Source of the DNA: DAISJI01 sp964559835
GTDB taxonomy: Bacteria; Acidobacteriota; Terriglobia; Terriglobales; Acidobacteriaceae
Assembly (NCBI GenBank): GCA_964559835.1
Contig: CAZLJE010000011.1
Coordinates: 78,118-142,117 of the forward strand
DNA length: 64,000 nt
Direction: 5' to 3'
Positions 1 through 8,800 of the stretch are shown here, piece after piece. The translations under genes and the position numbers were made by a program. Positions within the stretch are counted from its first letter, which is position 1; each line of letters begins with the position of its first letter. Under the pieces are notes generated by a model. That model worked only from the letters and a program-made list of their open reading frames with translations. It was not told where the DNA came from and searched no databases.

Positions 1-1317
1 TCCGCCATCGTTGGCGTTCTGCGCCTTGACGCTGCCGCCGTGGAGCCGGACGGCGCGCTCGGCGATGGCGAGACCGAGACCGGTTCCGCCACTTTCGCGA
101 TCGCGCGCGGTAGCGACGCGATAGAACGGGCGGAACACTTTCTCGAGGTCGGCGTCGGGAATGCCGGGGCCGTGATCGCGTACTTCGACGGTGGCCCAAC
201 CGTCATCGCTGGTGAGCGACATGTCGATGCTGCTGCCGGGCGAGCTATAGCGGACGGCGTTGCGTACGACGTTTTCCACGGCGCTGCGGAGCAGGTCGGG
301 ATTACCGTCGGTAGAGCAGGTCTTTGAAGTTTCCAGCGTGACCTTGCAGTTACGCTGCTGGGCTTCGAATTCGGCGTCGTCGGCGACCTGGCGGACGATC
401 TCGTCGAGTTGCACGCGCGTTGGTGTCGGCGGACTGGAGGCGGTCTCCATGCGCGCGAGGTTGATGAGCTGGCCGATCATCTGGTTCATGCGCTCGGCCT
501 CGCGCTCGATGCGGTCGAGCATGGGCTGCTCGGCTTGTGTCGCGCGCTGGCGAGCGAGCCCGAGGGCGACGTTCAAACGCGCCAGCGGCGACCGCAGTTC
601 GTGCGAGATGTCGCGCAGCAGCGTTTGCTGGCTGGTGACGAGCGCTTCCAGGCGTTCGGCCATGTCGTTGAAGTCGTGGACGAGTCCGCCGATCTCGTCG
701 CGCCGGCGCTCCATGTCGCGGGCGGCGCGGGCGCTGAGATTGCCGGAAGACAGTTCATGGGTGGCGGCGCGCAGGCGCAGGATCGGGCGCGTCAGGTAGA
801 GCGTCAGCAGGTAACAGATGATCCCCGAGATGCCGATCATGATGGCCCAGCGGAAGTATTCGCTCTGGGGCTGGCGGCTGCGCGGGATCGGTCGCGGCAT
901 GGCGGCGACGAAGATGTAGCTCTTGCCGGATGGGCCGGTGGTACGCACGGCGCCGTAAGCAAAGTTGTCTTTGACGGAAGTTTCCGGCTCGCCGCTGTTC
1001 TTGGTCTCGGCGATGAGTTCGCGGGTGTCGGGCGGAATCGTGCCGGCCAGGACTTTGCCGTCTTCGTCCATCAGGGCGCCCTGCACGTGGGCGCGGCCCT
1101 GCAGGCGGGAAAAGAAATTATCGATGCCGGCCTGGCCGTAACGGTCGGCTTCCTCGGCCGCGGCCTGGCCGTACAGCGTCACTGCGCTCGACGTCGCGGC
1201 ATGCCAACGGGTCTGGACGGTCTCCGGCTGCATGCTCCAGTAGGCGTACATCGCCAGGAAGATGAGGGCCTGGATGGCCCAGAACCACAGGAAGATCTTG
1301 AGGAAGAGACTACGCAA
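1..1317 (-). CDS. Sensor histidine kinase, Cpx/Env-type (3' end cut by window edge)
   Basis: Membrane sensor kinase that should phosphorylate the adjacent response regulator. 439 codons are visible. An N-terminal membrane segment (about residues 8-27) is followed by an extracytoplasmic sensor region, a second membrane segment near 165-185 and a HAMP linker. The phospho-acceptor H-box reads SHELRSPLARL, with the His at about residue 239. An N box (ENVVRNAVRYS), the motif DHGPGIP and a G box (GGTGLGLAIAERA) follow. H-box spacing and wording resemble CpxA. The only sensible start is TTG at 1317, directly after the regulator's TGA and in the same reading frame, with a GAGG about 8 bases upstream. 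The missing part is the extreme C-terminus. Confidence 0.93.
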   Translation of the reverse strand, partial: MRSLFLKIFLWFWAIQALIFLAMYAYWSMQPETVQTRWHAATSSAVTLYGQAAAEEADRYGQAGIDNFFSRLQGRAHVQGALMDEDGKVLAGTIPPDTRELIAETKNSGEPETSVKDNFAYGAVRTTGPSGKSYIFVAAMPRPIPRSRQPQSEYFRWAIMIGISGIICYLLTLYLTRPILRLRAATHELSSGNLSARAARDMERRRDEIGGLVHDFNDMAERLEALVTSQQTLLRDISHELRSPLARLNVALGLARQRATQAEQPMLDRIEREAERMNQMIGQLINLARMETASSPPTPTRVQLDEIVRQVADDAEFEAQQRNCKVTLETSKTCSTDGNPDLLRSAVENVVRNAVRYSSPGSSIDMSLTSDDGWATVEVRDHGPGIPDADLEKVFRPFYRVATARDRESGGTGLGLAIAERAVRLHGGSVKAQNANDGG

Positions 1318-2013
1318 TCATTCCGCCTCGGGACGGGTAAAAACGTACCCGACCCCACGAATAGTTTTGATGCGCTCAGCGTCGGCGGTCTGGTCCCCCA
1401 ATTTGCGGCGCAGCTTGCTGACGTGCACGTCGATGCTGCGGTCGTAAGGCATGAAGCGGCGGCCGAGGACGTTCTGCGCCAGCGTCTCGCGCGTGACCAC
1501 CTGCCCGGCAGCGCGCATGAGCGCTTCCAGCAGGGCAAATTCGACCGACGTCAATTCCACCGGGTCTCCGGCGCGGCGCACCACGCGCGAAGCAGGATCG
1601 AGTTCGACGTCTCCGACCGTGACTTTCTCGCCCGCGGCAGCCTGCGAGTCGGCCTGTGAGCGGCGCAGGATGGCACGCACCCGCGCCATCAGTTCACGGG
1701 GGTTGAACGGCTTAGGGAGATAATCGTCGGCGCCGATCTCGAGACCGACGATGCGGTCTACGTCGTCGCCGCGCGCCGTCAGGATCAGCACCGGGATCCG
1801 CGACTGCTTGCGCAAGTTGCGCAACACGTCGAGCCCGTTCATGCCGGGCAACATGATGTCGAGGACGATAAGAACGTGCTCGCCCGAGAGTGCCCGCTTC
1901 AGGCCCTCGTTGCCGTCGTGAACCGTTTCGACCTCGAAGCCTTCGCCCCCGAGATATTCGGAGACGAGCTCGCAGAGTTCTACGTCATCGTCGACAATGA
2001 GCACTCGATCCAT
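1318..2013 (-). CDS. OmpR/PhoB-family response regulator (CpxR-like)
   Basis: DNA-binding response regulator. The receiver domain covers residues 1-115: acidic pair DDD near residue 10, phospho-acceptor Asp in LDIMLPGMNG, Thr/Ala switch in ILTARG, and Lys in PKPF. The winged-helix domain (about 130-228) ends in a typical OmpR-type GVGYVF hairpin. An in-frame GTG at 2028 would add five residues; the ATG at 2013 is preferred because family members begin at this point. It shares a transcript with the kinase, which starts on the next base. Divergent orientation to the efflux operon suggests that operon as a target (inference). Confidence 0.95.
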   Translation of the reverse strand: MDRVLIVDDDVELCELVSEYLGGEGFEVETVHDGNEGLKRALSGEHVLIVLDIMLPGMNGLDVLRNLRKQSRIPVLILTARGDDVDRIVGLEIGADDYLPKPFNPRELMARVRAILRRSQADSQAAAGEKVTVGDVELDPASRVVRRAGDPVELTSVEFALLEALMRAAGQVVTRETLAQNVLGRRFMPYDRSIDVHVSKLRRKLGDQTADAERIKTIRGVGYVFTRPEAE

Positions 2014-2051
2014 GTGTATTTGATACACCTTAAATCGCGGAAGACTATGGG

Positions 2052-2097
2052 TTTAACGAAACTTTACCGCATCTTAAAACGCCGTTAACCAACTTAT
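2052..2097. promoter_or_regulatory. Helically phased TTA-type repeat array, candidate response-regulator binding site
   Basis: Five short related elements occur one DNA turn apart: TTTAAC at 2052, TTTACC at 2063, CTTAAA at 2073, GTTAAC at 2084 and CTTATT at 2093. OmpR-family regulators, including CpxR, bind direct half-sites spaced 10-11 bp. The array sits between the divergent regulator gene and the efflux operon. Its role is inferred. A perfect inverted repeat GTGTAT-CAA-ATACAC also lies at 2014-2028, immediately before the regulator ATG. Confidence 0.5.
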
Positions 2098-2146
2098 TTC
2101 GCCGGACAGTGTCTAACTCAGTAATTCATTGCCTCCAGTGAGTAGG

Positions 2147-2186
2147 CCCGCGGTAGCCCGAGTGGTCGGGGCCGCGGGTTTTTCTT
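2147..2186 (+). terminator. GC hairpin plus T-run in the efflux operon leader
   Basis: Stem CCCGCGG (2147-2153) pairs with CCGCGGG (2172-2178) and is followed by TTTTTCTTT. It has intrinsic-terminator form but lies about 180 bases upstream of the efflux start codon. It could therefore be an attenuator, or end a transcript entering from the left. The following 2191-2232 holds a weaker word-type inverted repeat (GTTCCGAGT / ACTCGGAAC). Confidence 0.5.
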
Positions 2187-2359
2187 TGCAGTTCCGAGTT
2201 CAGAGTTGGATCAGGAAGCACGCACTCGGAACTCCGAACCCGGAACTTTCTTCACAAAACTTCGCCCTTTATTTCCAGCTCTTTACGCCCCGACAGACGT
2301 TTGTAGGGTCAAATGCTATAGCACCCGAAAAGCAGAAGCACAAAGCAAGAAGAGGCAAT

Positions 2360-3697
2360 ATGAAAATCCTCAAGAGCAAATGGGCGATCCTGATCGCACT
2401 GGTGGTCGCAGTGAGCGTGCTGGCCGCGTTCAGCTTCGAGCGCAAGAGCACGCCGCAGTACTTCACCGGGAAGGTGGACACGGGCGATATCCACAACGTC
2501 GTCGAAGCCACGGGCACGATCAACGCCGTCACCACGGTGCAAGTCGGATCGCAGGTATCGGGAACGATAGAGAAGCTCTACACCGATTTTAACTCGCACG
2601 TGAAGGCCGGGCAGGTGCTGGCGGTGATCGACCCCTCGCTGTTCCAGGGCGCCCTGCTCCAGGCGAAAGCTGACCTGGAGAACGCGAAGGCGAGCGCTGC
2701 CACCGCGCGCGCGAACCTCGAGAAGTCGAAAGCAACCGCCGCGCAGGCAACGACCGACTACAAGCGCAATGCCGCGATGGCCGCGCTGGGGATCATCAGC
2801 GCGCAGCAGTTGGACCAGTCGAAGGCGACCGCCGATGCGTCGGTGGCGGACGTGAACGCCATGCAGGCGCAGGTCAACCAGGCCAATGCACAGGTACAGC
2901 AGAGAGCCGCGGCCGTTGCCGTGGCGCAGACGAATCTCAATCACTGCACGATCACGTCGCCGATCGACGGCGTCGTGGTCAACCGCACCGTGGATGTCGG
3001 GCAGACGGTCGCGGCCTCGCTGCAGGCGCCGAACCTGTTCCAGATCGCGCAGGACTTGACCAAGATGCAGGTGTACACGAACACCGACGAGAGCGACGTC
3101 GGCATGATCAAAGTCGGGCAGCCGGTCCGCTTCAAGGTCGACGCGTTCCCGAAGGAAACGTTCAAGGGCGTGGTCACGCAGATGCGCCTGAACCCGACGA
3201 CCGTGCAGAACGTGGTGACCTATAACACCATCGTTACGTTCGACAATCCGGACATGAAGTTGTTCCCAGGTATGACGGCCTACGTGACCGTCCCCGTGGC
3301 GGACGCGACGAACGTCCTCAAGGTGCCAAACGGCGCGCTACGGTTCACGCCGAGCATGGCTCCGGAACAGATCCAGGCGGTGTTGCAGCAGAACGGTATT
3401 CAGCAGCAGGCGGCCGCCAAACGCCAGCGCAGCCAGCAGCAGGCGGCGAACGGACAACAGAAGCCGGCGGCAGCCGGTTCGACGGCGATCGTCTGGAAGC
3501 AGACCGCCGACAAGAAGCTCGTGCCGGTGCAGGTGCAGACGGGAATCACCGACCACACCTACACGCAGGTTGCGCAGGTACTGCACGGATCGCTCAACTC
3601 CGGCGAAGAACTCGTTGTCGGCGCGACCGGCGGGACGTCGGCGGGCGCTTCACGTCCGGGAGCGGCGCCGGGCGGGATGGGACGGATTGGACGGTAA
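2360..3697 (+). CDS. HlyD/MacA-type periplasmic adaptor subunit of efflux pump
   Basis: Membrane fusion protein linking an inner-membrane MacB-type transporter to an outer-membrane channel. One N-terminal membrane anchor (residues 8-26) is followed by a split lipoyl/barrel-sandwich domain (VEATGTINAVTTVQVGSQVSG; CTITSPIDGVVVNRTVDVGQTV) around a long Ala/Gln-rich coiled-coil hairpin (about 85-190). A beta-barrel ending LFPGMTAYVTVPV and a membrane-proximal domain follow. A Gln/Ala-rich low-complexity insert (about 340-375) and a Gly-rich tail are unusual. The ATG at 2360 is chosen because AGAAGAGG precedes it and the signal anchor starts there; upstream in-frame starts lie in the leader. First gene of a three-gene operon. 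Confidence 0.93.
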   Translation: MKILKSKWAILIALVVAVSVLAAFSFERKSTPQYFTGKVDTGDIHNVVEATGTINAVTTVQVGSQVSGTIEKLYTDFNSHVKAGQVLAVIDPSLFQGALLQAKADLENAKASAATARANLEKSKATAAQATTDYKRNAAMAALGIISAQQLDQSKATADASVADVNAMQAQVNQANAQVQQRAAAVAVAQTNLNHCTITSPIDGVVVNRTVDVGQTVAASLQAPNLFQIAQDLTKMQVYTNTDESDVGMIKVGQPVRFKVDAFPKETFKGVVTQMRLNPTTVQNVVTYNTIVTFDNPDMKLFPGMTAYVTVPVADATNVLKVPNGALRFTPSMAPEQIQAVLQQNGIQQQAAAKRQRSQQQAANGQQKPAAAGSTAIVWKQTADKKLVPVQVQTGITDHTYTQVAQVLHGSLNSGEELVVGATGGTSAGASRPGAAPGGMGRIGR

Positions 3698-3751
3698 GCG
3701 CGAGAGTGTAATTGGACTTAACCAACAACGAATAACCAAGAACCGCTTTTT

Positions 3752-4537
3752 ATGGCAACACTACTCAAACCCGAATTGGATGAGCAGGCCCAGAAGGCTC
3801 TCGGCTCTGTCATCCGCGTCGAGGACGCGCACAAGTACTACGACCTCGGCGAGACGAAGGTCCACGCGCTGCGCGGAGTTTCGCTGGATGTGCAGCGCGG
3901 CGAGTTTGTCGCCATCATGGGCTCCAGCGGCTCGGGCAAATCGACGTTCATGAACATGCTCGGCTGCCTCGACAAGGCGACCACCGGCCACTACTTCCTC
4001 AACGGCACCGATGTCTCGGAACTCGAGAAGCGAGAGCTGGCGGCGATCCGCAATCGCGAACTCGGGTTCGTCTTTCAGGGCTTCAACCTGCTGTCGCGCA
4101 CGACGGCGCTGGAAAATGTCGAACTGCCGACCCTGTACGCGAGGCTCCCGAAGGAAGAGCGGCTCGGGCGTGCGCAGAAGGCGCTGGAACTCGTCGGCCT
4201 CGCCGACCGCATGGACCACTTCCCTTCGCAGCTCTCCGGCGGCCAGCAGCAGCGGGTGGCGATCGCGCGGGCACTGGTGAACAAGCCGTCGATCCTGCTC
4301 GCCGACGAGCCCACCGGCAACCTCGACAGCCGCACTTCGGTCGAGATCATGCAGATTTTCCAGGACCTGAACGAGCAAGGGCTTACTATCATCCTGGTGA
4401 CGCACGAGCCCGATGTCGCGCAGTTCGCGAAGCGGATCGTGGTCTTCCGGGACGGCAAGATCCGGCGCGACGAAGCCGTGCAGAACCGGCCACGCGCGGC
4501 AGAAGTGCTGGTGAAGATGCCGACGTTGGAAGATTGA
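3752..4537 (+). CDS. MacB-type ABC transporter ATP-binding protein
   Basis: ATPase of the LolD/MacB subclass energising the adjacent permease. Walker A GSSGSGKS (about residues 55-62), Q-loop FVFQGFNLL, signature LSGGQQQR, Walker B ILLADEPTGNLD and the H-loop His in VTHEP are all present. Length (261 aa) is slightly over the family norm because of an N-terminal extension of about 18 residues. In E. coli MacB the ATPase and permease are fused; here they are separate, with the permease starting 10 bases downstream. Confidence 0.96.
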   Translation: MATLLKPELDEQAQKALGSVIRVEDAHKYYDLGETKVHALRGVSLDVQRGEFVAIMGSSGSGKSTFMNMLGCLDKATTGHYFLNGTDVSELEKRELAAIRNRELGFVFQGFNLLSRTTALENVELPTLYARLPKEERLGRAQKALELVGLADRMDHFPSQLSGGQQQRVAIARALVNKPSILLADEPTGNLDSRTSVEIMQIFQDLNEQGLTIILVTHEPDVAQFAKRIVVFRDGKIRRDEAVQNRPRAAEVLVKMPTLED

Positions 4538-4547
4538 GAAGGTTCTT

Positions 4548-5765
4548 ATGGATTTCAGAGCCACACTGAAAATCGCTCTTCGCGCTCTCGCGCGCAACAA
4601 GATGCGCTCGATGCTCACGATGCTCGGCATCATCATCGGCGTGGGCGCGGTGATCGCCATGGTGGGCGTGGGACAGGGCGCTCAGCAGGCCGTCCAGCAG
4701 CAGATCGCCGCCATGGGCAGCAACCTGCTCATGATCCAGAGCGGCAGCGTTAACAAAGGTGGCCTGATGATGGGCTGGGGCCAGACCAAGACGCTCGTGG
4801 AAGACGACGCGAAGGCGATCGCGAAGGAGGTCCCGTCGGTGGCGGCCGTCGCCGGACAGAGCGGCTCGAGCGCGCAGGTCGTCTTCGAGAACCAGAACTG
4901 GGCGACGCGCATCACGGGCACCGAACCTTCCTTCTTCGATATCCGGGCATGGCAGTTTTCCGCCGGTGCGCCCTTCACCGAACAAGATGTGAACCTGGCG
5001 ACGAACGTGGCCGTGATCGGCGAGACCGTTCGGCAGAACCTGTTCGGCGCTACCGATCCCATCGGCCAGACGATGCGCATCGGCAACCTGCCGTTCCAGG
5101 TCGTAGGCGTGCTCGCGGCGAAGGGCCAGTCCGGCATGGGCCGGGACCAGGACGACACCATCGTGGTGCCGCTGTCCACGATGCAGAAGAAGATCAATGG
5201 TCAGACGTGGCTTGGAAGCATCGTGGTCTCGGCGGTTTCGCAGCAGGCCAGCTACGCCGCACAACAGCAGATCACGTCGCTGCTGCGCGACCGGCACCGC
5301 ATCCGTCCGGGACAGGACGACGACTTCATGGTCCGCAACCTCGCCGACATGGCGCAGTTGGCCGACAGCTCGGCGCAGGTCATGACCATGCTGCTGGCGT
5401 CCATCGCGGGCGTGTCGCTGATCGTCGGCGGCATCGGCATCATGAACATCATGCTGGTGTCGGTGACCGAGCGTACGCGCGAGATCGGCATTCGCATCGC
5501 CATCGGCGCGACCGAGGAAGACGTGCAGCGCCAGTTCCTGAGCGAATCGGTGGTGCTGAGCGTGATGGGCGGCATCGTCGGCATTGTGTTCGGCGTCGGC
5601 GCGTCGGTGATCATCACCAAGACGCTGGGCTGGAACGTGCTCATCTCGCCGGTAGCGATTGTCGCGGCGGTGTTCTTCTCGATGGGCGTTGGCGTGTTCT
5701 TCGGCTTCTATCCCGCGCGGAAGGCATCGCGCCTGGACCCGATCGAAGCGTTGCGGTTCGAATGA
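4548..5765 (+). CDS. MacB/FtsX-type ABC transporter permease
   Basis: Inner-membrane permease with four membrane segments in the MacB plan. One N-terminal helix (residues about 20-42, LTMLGIIIGVGAVIAMVGVG) is followed by a large periplasmic MacB_PCD domain and three C-terminal helices. The conserved cytoplasmic loop ERTREIGIRIAIGA and the terminal ARKASRLDPIEALRFE are diagnostic of the FtsX superfamily. Full length at 405 aa. It should form a tripartite pump with the two preceding genes and an outer-membrane partner not seen here. Confidence 0.95.
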   Translation: MDFRATLKIALRALARNKMRSMLTMLGIIIGVGAVIAMVGVGQGAQQAVQQQIAAMGSNLLMIQSGSVNKGGLMMGWGQTKTLVEDDAKAIAKEVPSVAAVAGQSGSSAQVVFENQNWATRITGTEPSFFDIRAWQFSAGAPFTEQDVNLATNVAVIGETVRQNLFGATDPIGQTMRIGNLPFQVVGVLAAKGQSGMGRDQDDTIVVPLSTMQKKINGQTWLGSIVVSAVSQQASYAAQQQITSLLRDRHRIRPGQDDDFMVRNLADMAQLADSSAQVMTMLLASIAGVSLIVGGIGIMNIMLVSVTERTREIGIRIAIGATEEDVQRQFLSESVVLSVMGGIVGIVFGVGASVIITKTLGWNVLISPVAIVAAVFFSMGVGVFFGFYPARKASRLDPIEALRFE

Positions 5766-5829
5766 AAATCGCGATTTCGGTGTGATTCCACCGCCCAGCT
5801 AGCAGAACCAGCGCGAAATCGGCTAGCAG
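5766..5829. repeat. Small palindrome and direct repeats between efflux operon and STAND gene
   Basis: A perfect 12-bp palindrome AAATCGCGATTT (5766-5777) begins right after the permease stop. CGATTTCG (5772-5779) is inverted at 5814-5821, and GCTAGCAG occurs directly repeated at 5798-5805 and 5822-5829. The cluster marks the left edge of an otherwise isolated gene and might be an insertion scar, a hairpin or a regulator site; I cannot tell which. Confidence 0.4.
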
Positions 5830-5874
5830 CCGGTGTGCTCAGGCGTATCATCCGTGGCAGGAGCTTCAACGCAA

Positions 5875-8800
5875 ATGCCAGGCTTCATGGAAATCACCGC
5901 CGAAGATGTCGCCGTCATGCGCGACGGTGGCGGTGGACGCTTCACGTTATTCGTTGACTCACTGATCCGCGCAAGCGCGGCGTGCCTCAGCATCCCTCCG
6001 GCAGCTATTAACACGACAGTACGTGTAAACATCGGTGATGGCGGTGTTGACACCGAGGTGGCCGCTGATGGCCATGACCCTGCTAACCGGTTGTGTCCGT
6101 CTACTGCTTGGCAATACAAAGCGATCGAATACACCCGGCTCTCCAACGAGGTTATCCGAGAAGAAGTCGCGAAACCATACGCTCGGGAACTAATCAGTCG
6201 CGGCTACGGGTACCGCCTTTGTCTTTGCGACGATCCACCGGCAACAACGAAAGCGGCGAAATTGGAGATCCTACGCGCAGTGGTGCGTGGAATTCGTCAG
6301 GACGCGCCGGACCCACAGATCCTCAGCATTTCTGACCTCGTGGCTTGGGCAAACCAATACCCGGCGGTCGTTGCAAAGTCTCGTAGGATTGCGATTACCG
6401 ACTTCGTATTTTTTGATACGTGGTCACGTCAGGCCACTGCCGTGACGCCAACATTTGTACCAACGGGCGGAGCATCCAGTGTCGCGACTGCAGTTGTTGA
6501 GCACGTCGAGTGGTCGAAGCGTCCAAGCCAAATTGCGCTGACAATTTTCGGAGAGGCGGGCGTAGGGAAGACCCGTTCCGTTTTTGAAGCAATGAGGTCG
6601 TTGGATAACCATCGCGAGTTGGTCATCTACACGCGTGATGAGTCAGTAGCGAGGAATATCGCCGTGGGAATTGCGAACGATCAGGCGGCTCACGCAATCT
6701 TGGTTGCAGACGAGTGCCTGCCGCCTGCAGTGCATGCGATACAGGAGACACTTCGGGGCGCCGAGAACCGCGTACGGGTAATCACGATCGATAACGCACA
6801 GGAACGGCGCTCACTCAACCCACAGCTCGAATTATCCGAACTCACCGATGCTGAAGTGGAGGGTGTTCTTGCCGCAAACTATCCGAACGTGCCGGCGGAA
6901 AATCGGAGAAGGTATGCCCACCTTTCGTCTGGATTCCTGCGCATAGCAGCCGATATGTGCAGCCGTGACCAGGAGATTCGGGCTCGCGGCGATATTGCAC
7001 CAGTGCTCGATACAGTCGGCCAATATTACGAAACACGCATTGACCGCGAAGATCGCACCGCCGTCGAGGTCTTGGCGTTAATAGACCGAGCAGGTTACCT
7101 GTCCGATGTGGCCGGCGAACTCGATCAACTTTGCGGACTCGTTCACCTCCATAGAAACGATGTACAACGCCGTCTGGAACGGATTCGGATAGCGCCGGGA
7201 TTCGTAGTGAACGCCGGCCGGTACTGCTACGTTACGCCAAAAATTATTGCGATTATCGCCTTCCAGATTGCATGGGAGCGGTGGATAGCGCCTGACCCAG
7301 ACGGGTTTCTACGCCGAATACCAGAAGAACTCGTCTTGCCATTTCAGAGAAGAGTGTCTCGCAGCGGATCGGCGGAGGTGAGCGGAATCGTCGCGCAGTT
7401 TTTTCGTCGACGGACCGAATCCCTTGCAGTTGGAGCTCTGGGGACCGAATCTGAGGCTCGCCGACTTTTCGCTTTGACGGAAGCCGAACCGTCAACATAC
7501 ATTCCGCTGCTTCGGCGCCTGATCAGCGGGATTTTTGCACGTCCCGATGGCGGCCTCGCACCGCACATTCGCCGACAAGTAGTTTGGATCGCCGAGCGAA
7601 CGGCAATCTTCCCCGAGTTCTTCGCGGAGGCAGAAGAAATTCTCTTCACGCTCGCCGCTCACGAAACCGAGCCCTCGATCGGGAACAACGCGAGTAAAAC
7701 GTGGCAATCTCTGTTTTCAATTTATTTGTCAGGCACGTCACTATCCGTCAGCGAGCGTGTTGGGGTGCTCAGGCGGAGGTTCGATCAGGGCAGCACCGCT
7801 GAAAAGATTCTGGCAATCGGCGCGATACGCATGGCTCTTGAAAACAGGAATGTCAAAGTGATGGCCCCGCCGATGTTTGGCAGAAGAGTTCCACCGCAGG
7901 AGTGGCGACCGCAGAACCAGCAAGAGCTTCGCGGTAGCCTCAGCGCATATCTTGACTTGTTGAGTCACACCATCGTCGACAACGAGCCAACGGTACGCGA
8001 CGCCGCCGAAAATGCCCTGATCGCAGAGGCAGCATACATCTCTCGAGCTGGCGGCCTGGATCTAGTAGCAAAAGCACTGTCGCGAACCGAGCTGAGCGAG
8101 GATCTTCGTGCACGTCTACTGTCAAGCATCGACGATGCTCTAGAAAGCAAAAGGCGCGTAGGACGGGATGTCCCCAAACTCGACGAAACGACGTCAAGCT
8201 GGATGGAATCGCTTCAACCCACGACACTCCATGGTCGAATCGTAGCCGAAATTACGGCTGAGCCTTGGTCACATCGTCATGACGAACCCGAATGGCGTTC
8301 AAGAGTAGAACAACTGGCGACGGAACTGCTTGAATCTGAGGCTGCTTTCGAGAAGGAGCTGCAGTGGCTCTGTTCCCCGCAAGCCCGTGCTACTGCAGAG
8401 CTTGGGATGGCAGTCGGCAGACTCGACGTTTCGCTTTCAAAACTCAGCGCAATTGTAGCGGGCGCACTGAAACACCGGTCTGATGGATTCGCTCGCGGTT
8501 ACGTGTACGGCGTCGCCCAGCACGACTCGGTAGACAACCAGAAGCTTAACGCTGCACTCGACGACTTACAGGCTGCCGATCCGGAGCTTGCAGTGTTTGT
8601 CGCAATCCCGGGCGGAGACAAAACCAATGCCTTCAGTCGGGCATTGAGGTCGGTTGGAGATGGGAAGCTTCGACCCGGCATGTTGCGGAACCTGACGGTC
8701 TGGGTAGGATCACGCAAGACTTCTCGCGACGAGTGTCGTGCCGCAGTAGAAGTGCTTACTCGCATCGCCGAGCAAAACAAATCCTCTGAGGCTGTCGACA

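Noticed and set aside
409..1659. 416-codon plus-strand frame over the two-component genes
   Set aside because: Antisense to a clear kinase and regulator; no domain motifs.
2147..2186. tRNA-like fragment (GGTAGCCCGAGTGG)
   Set aside because: No cloverleaf, anticodon arm or T-loop GTTCRA in the right position; the hairpin with T-run explains it better.
2129..2359. Upstream extension of the MacA-type adaptor
   Set aside because: It crosses a terminator-like hairpin and a word repeat, and the membrane anchor with a good ribosome-binding site starts at 2360.
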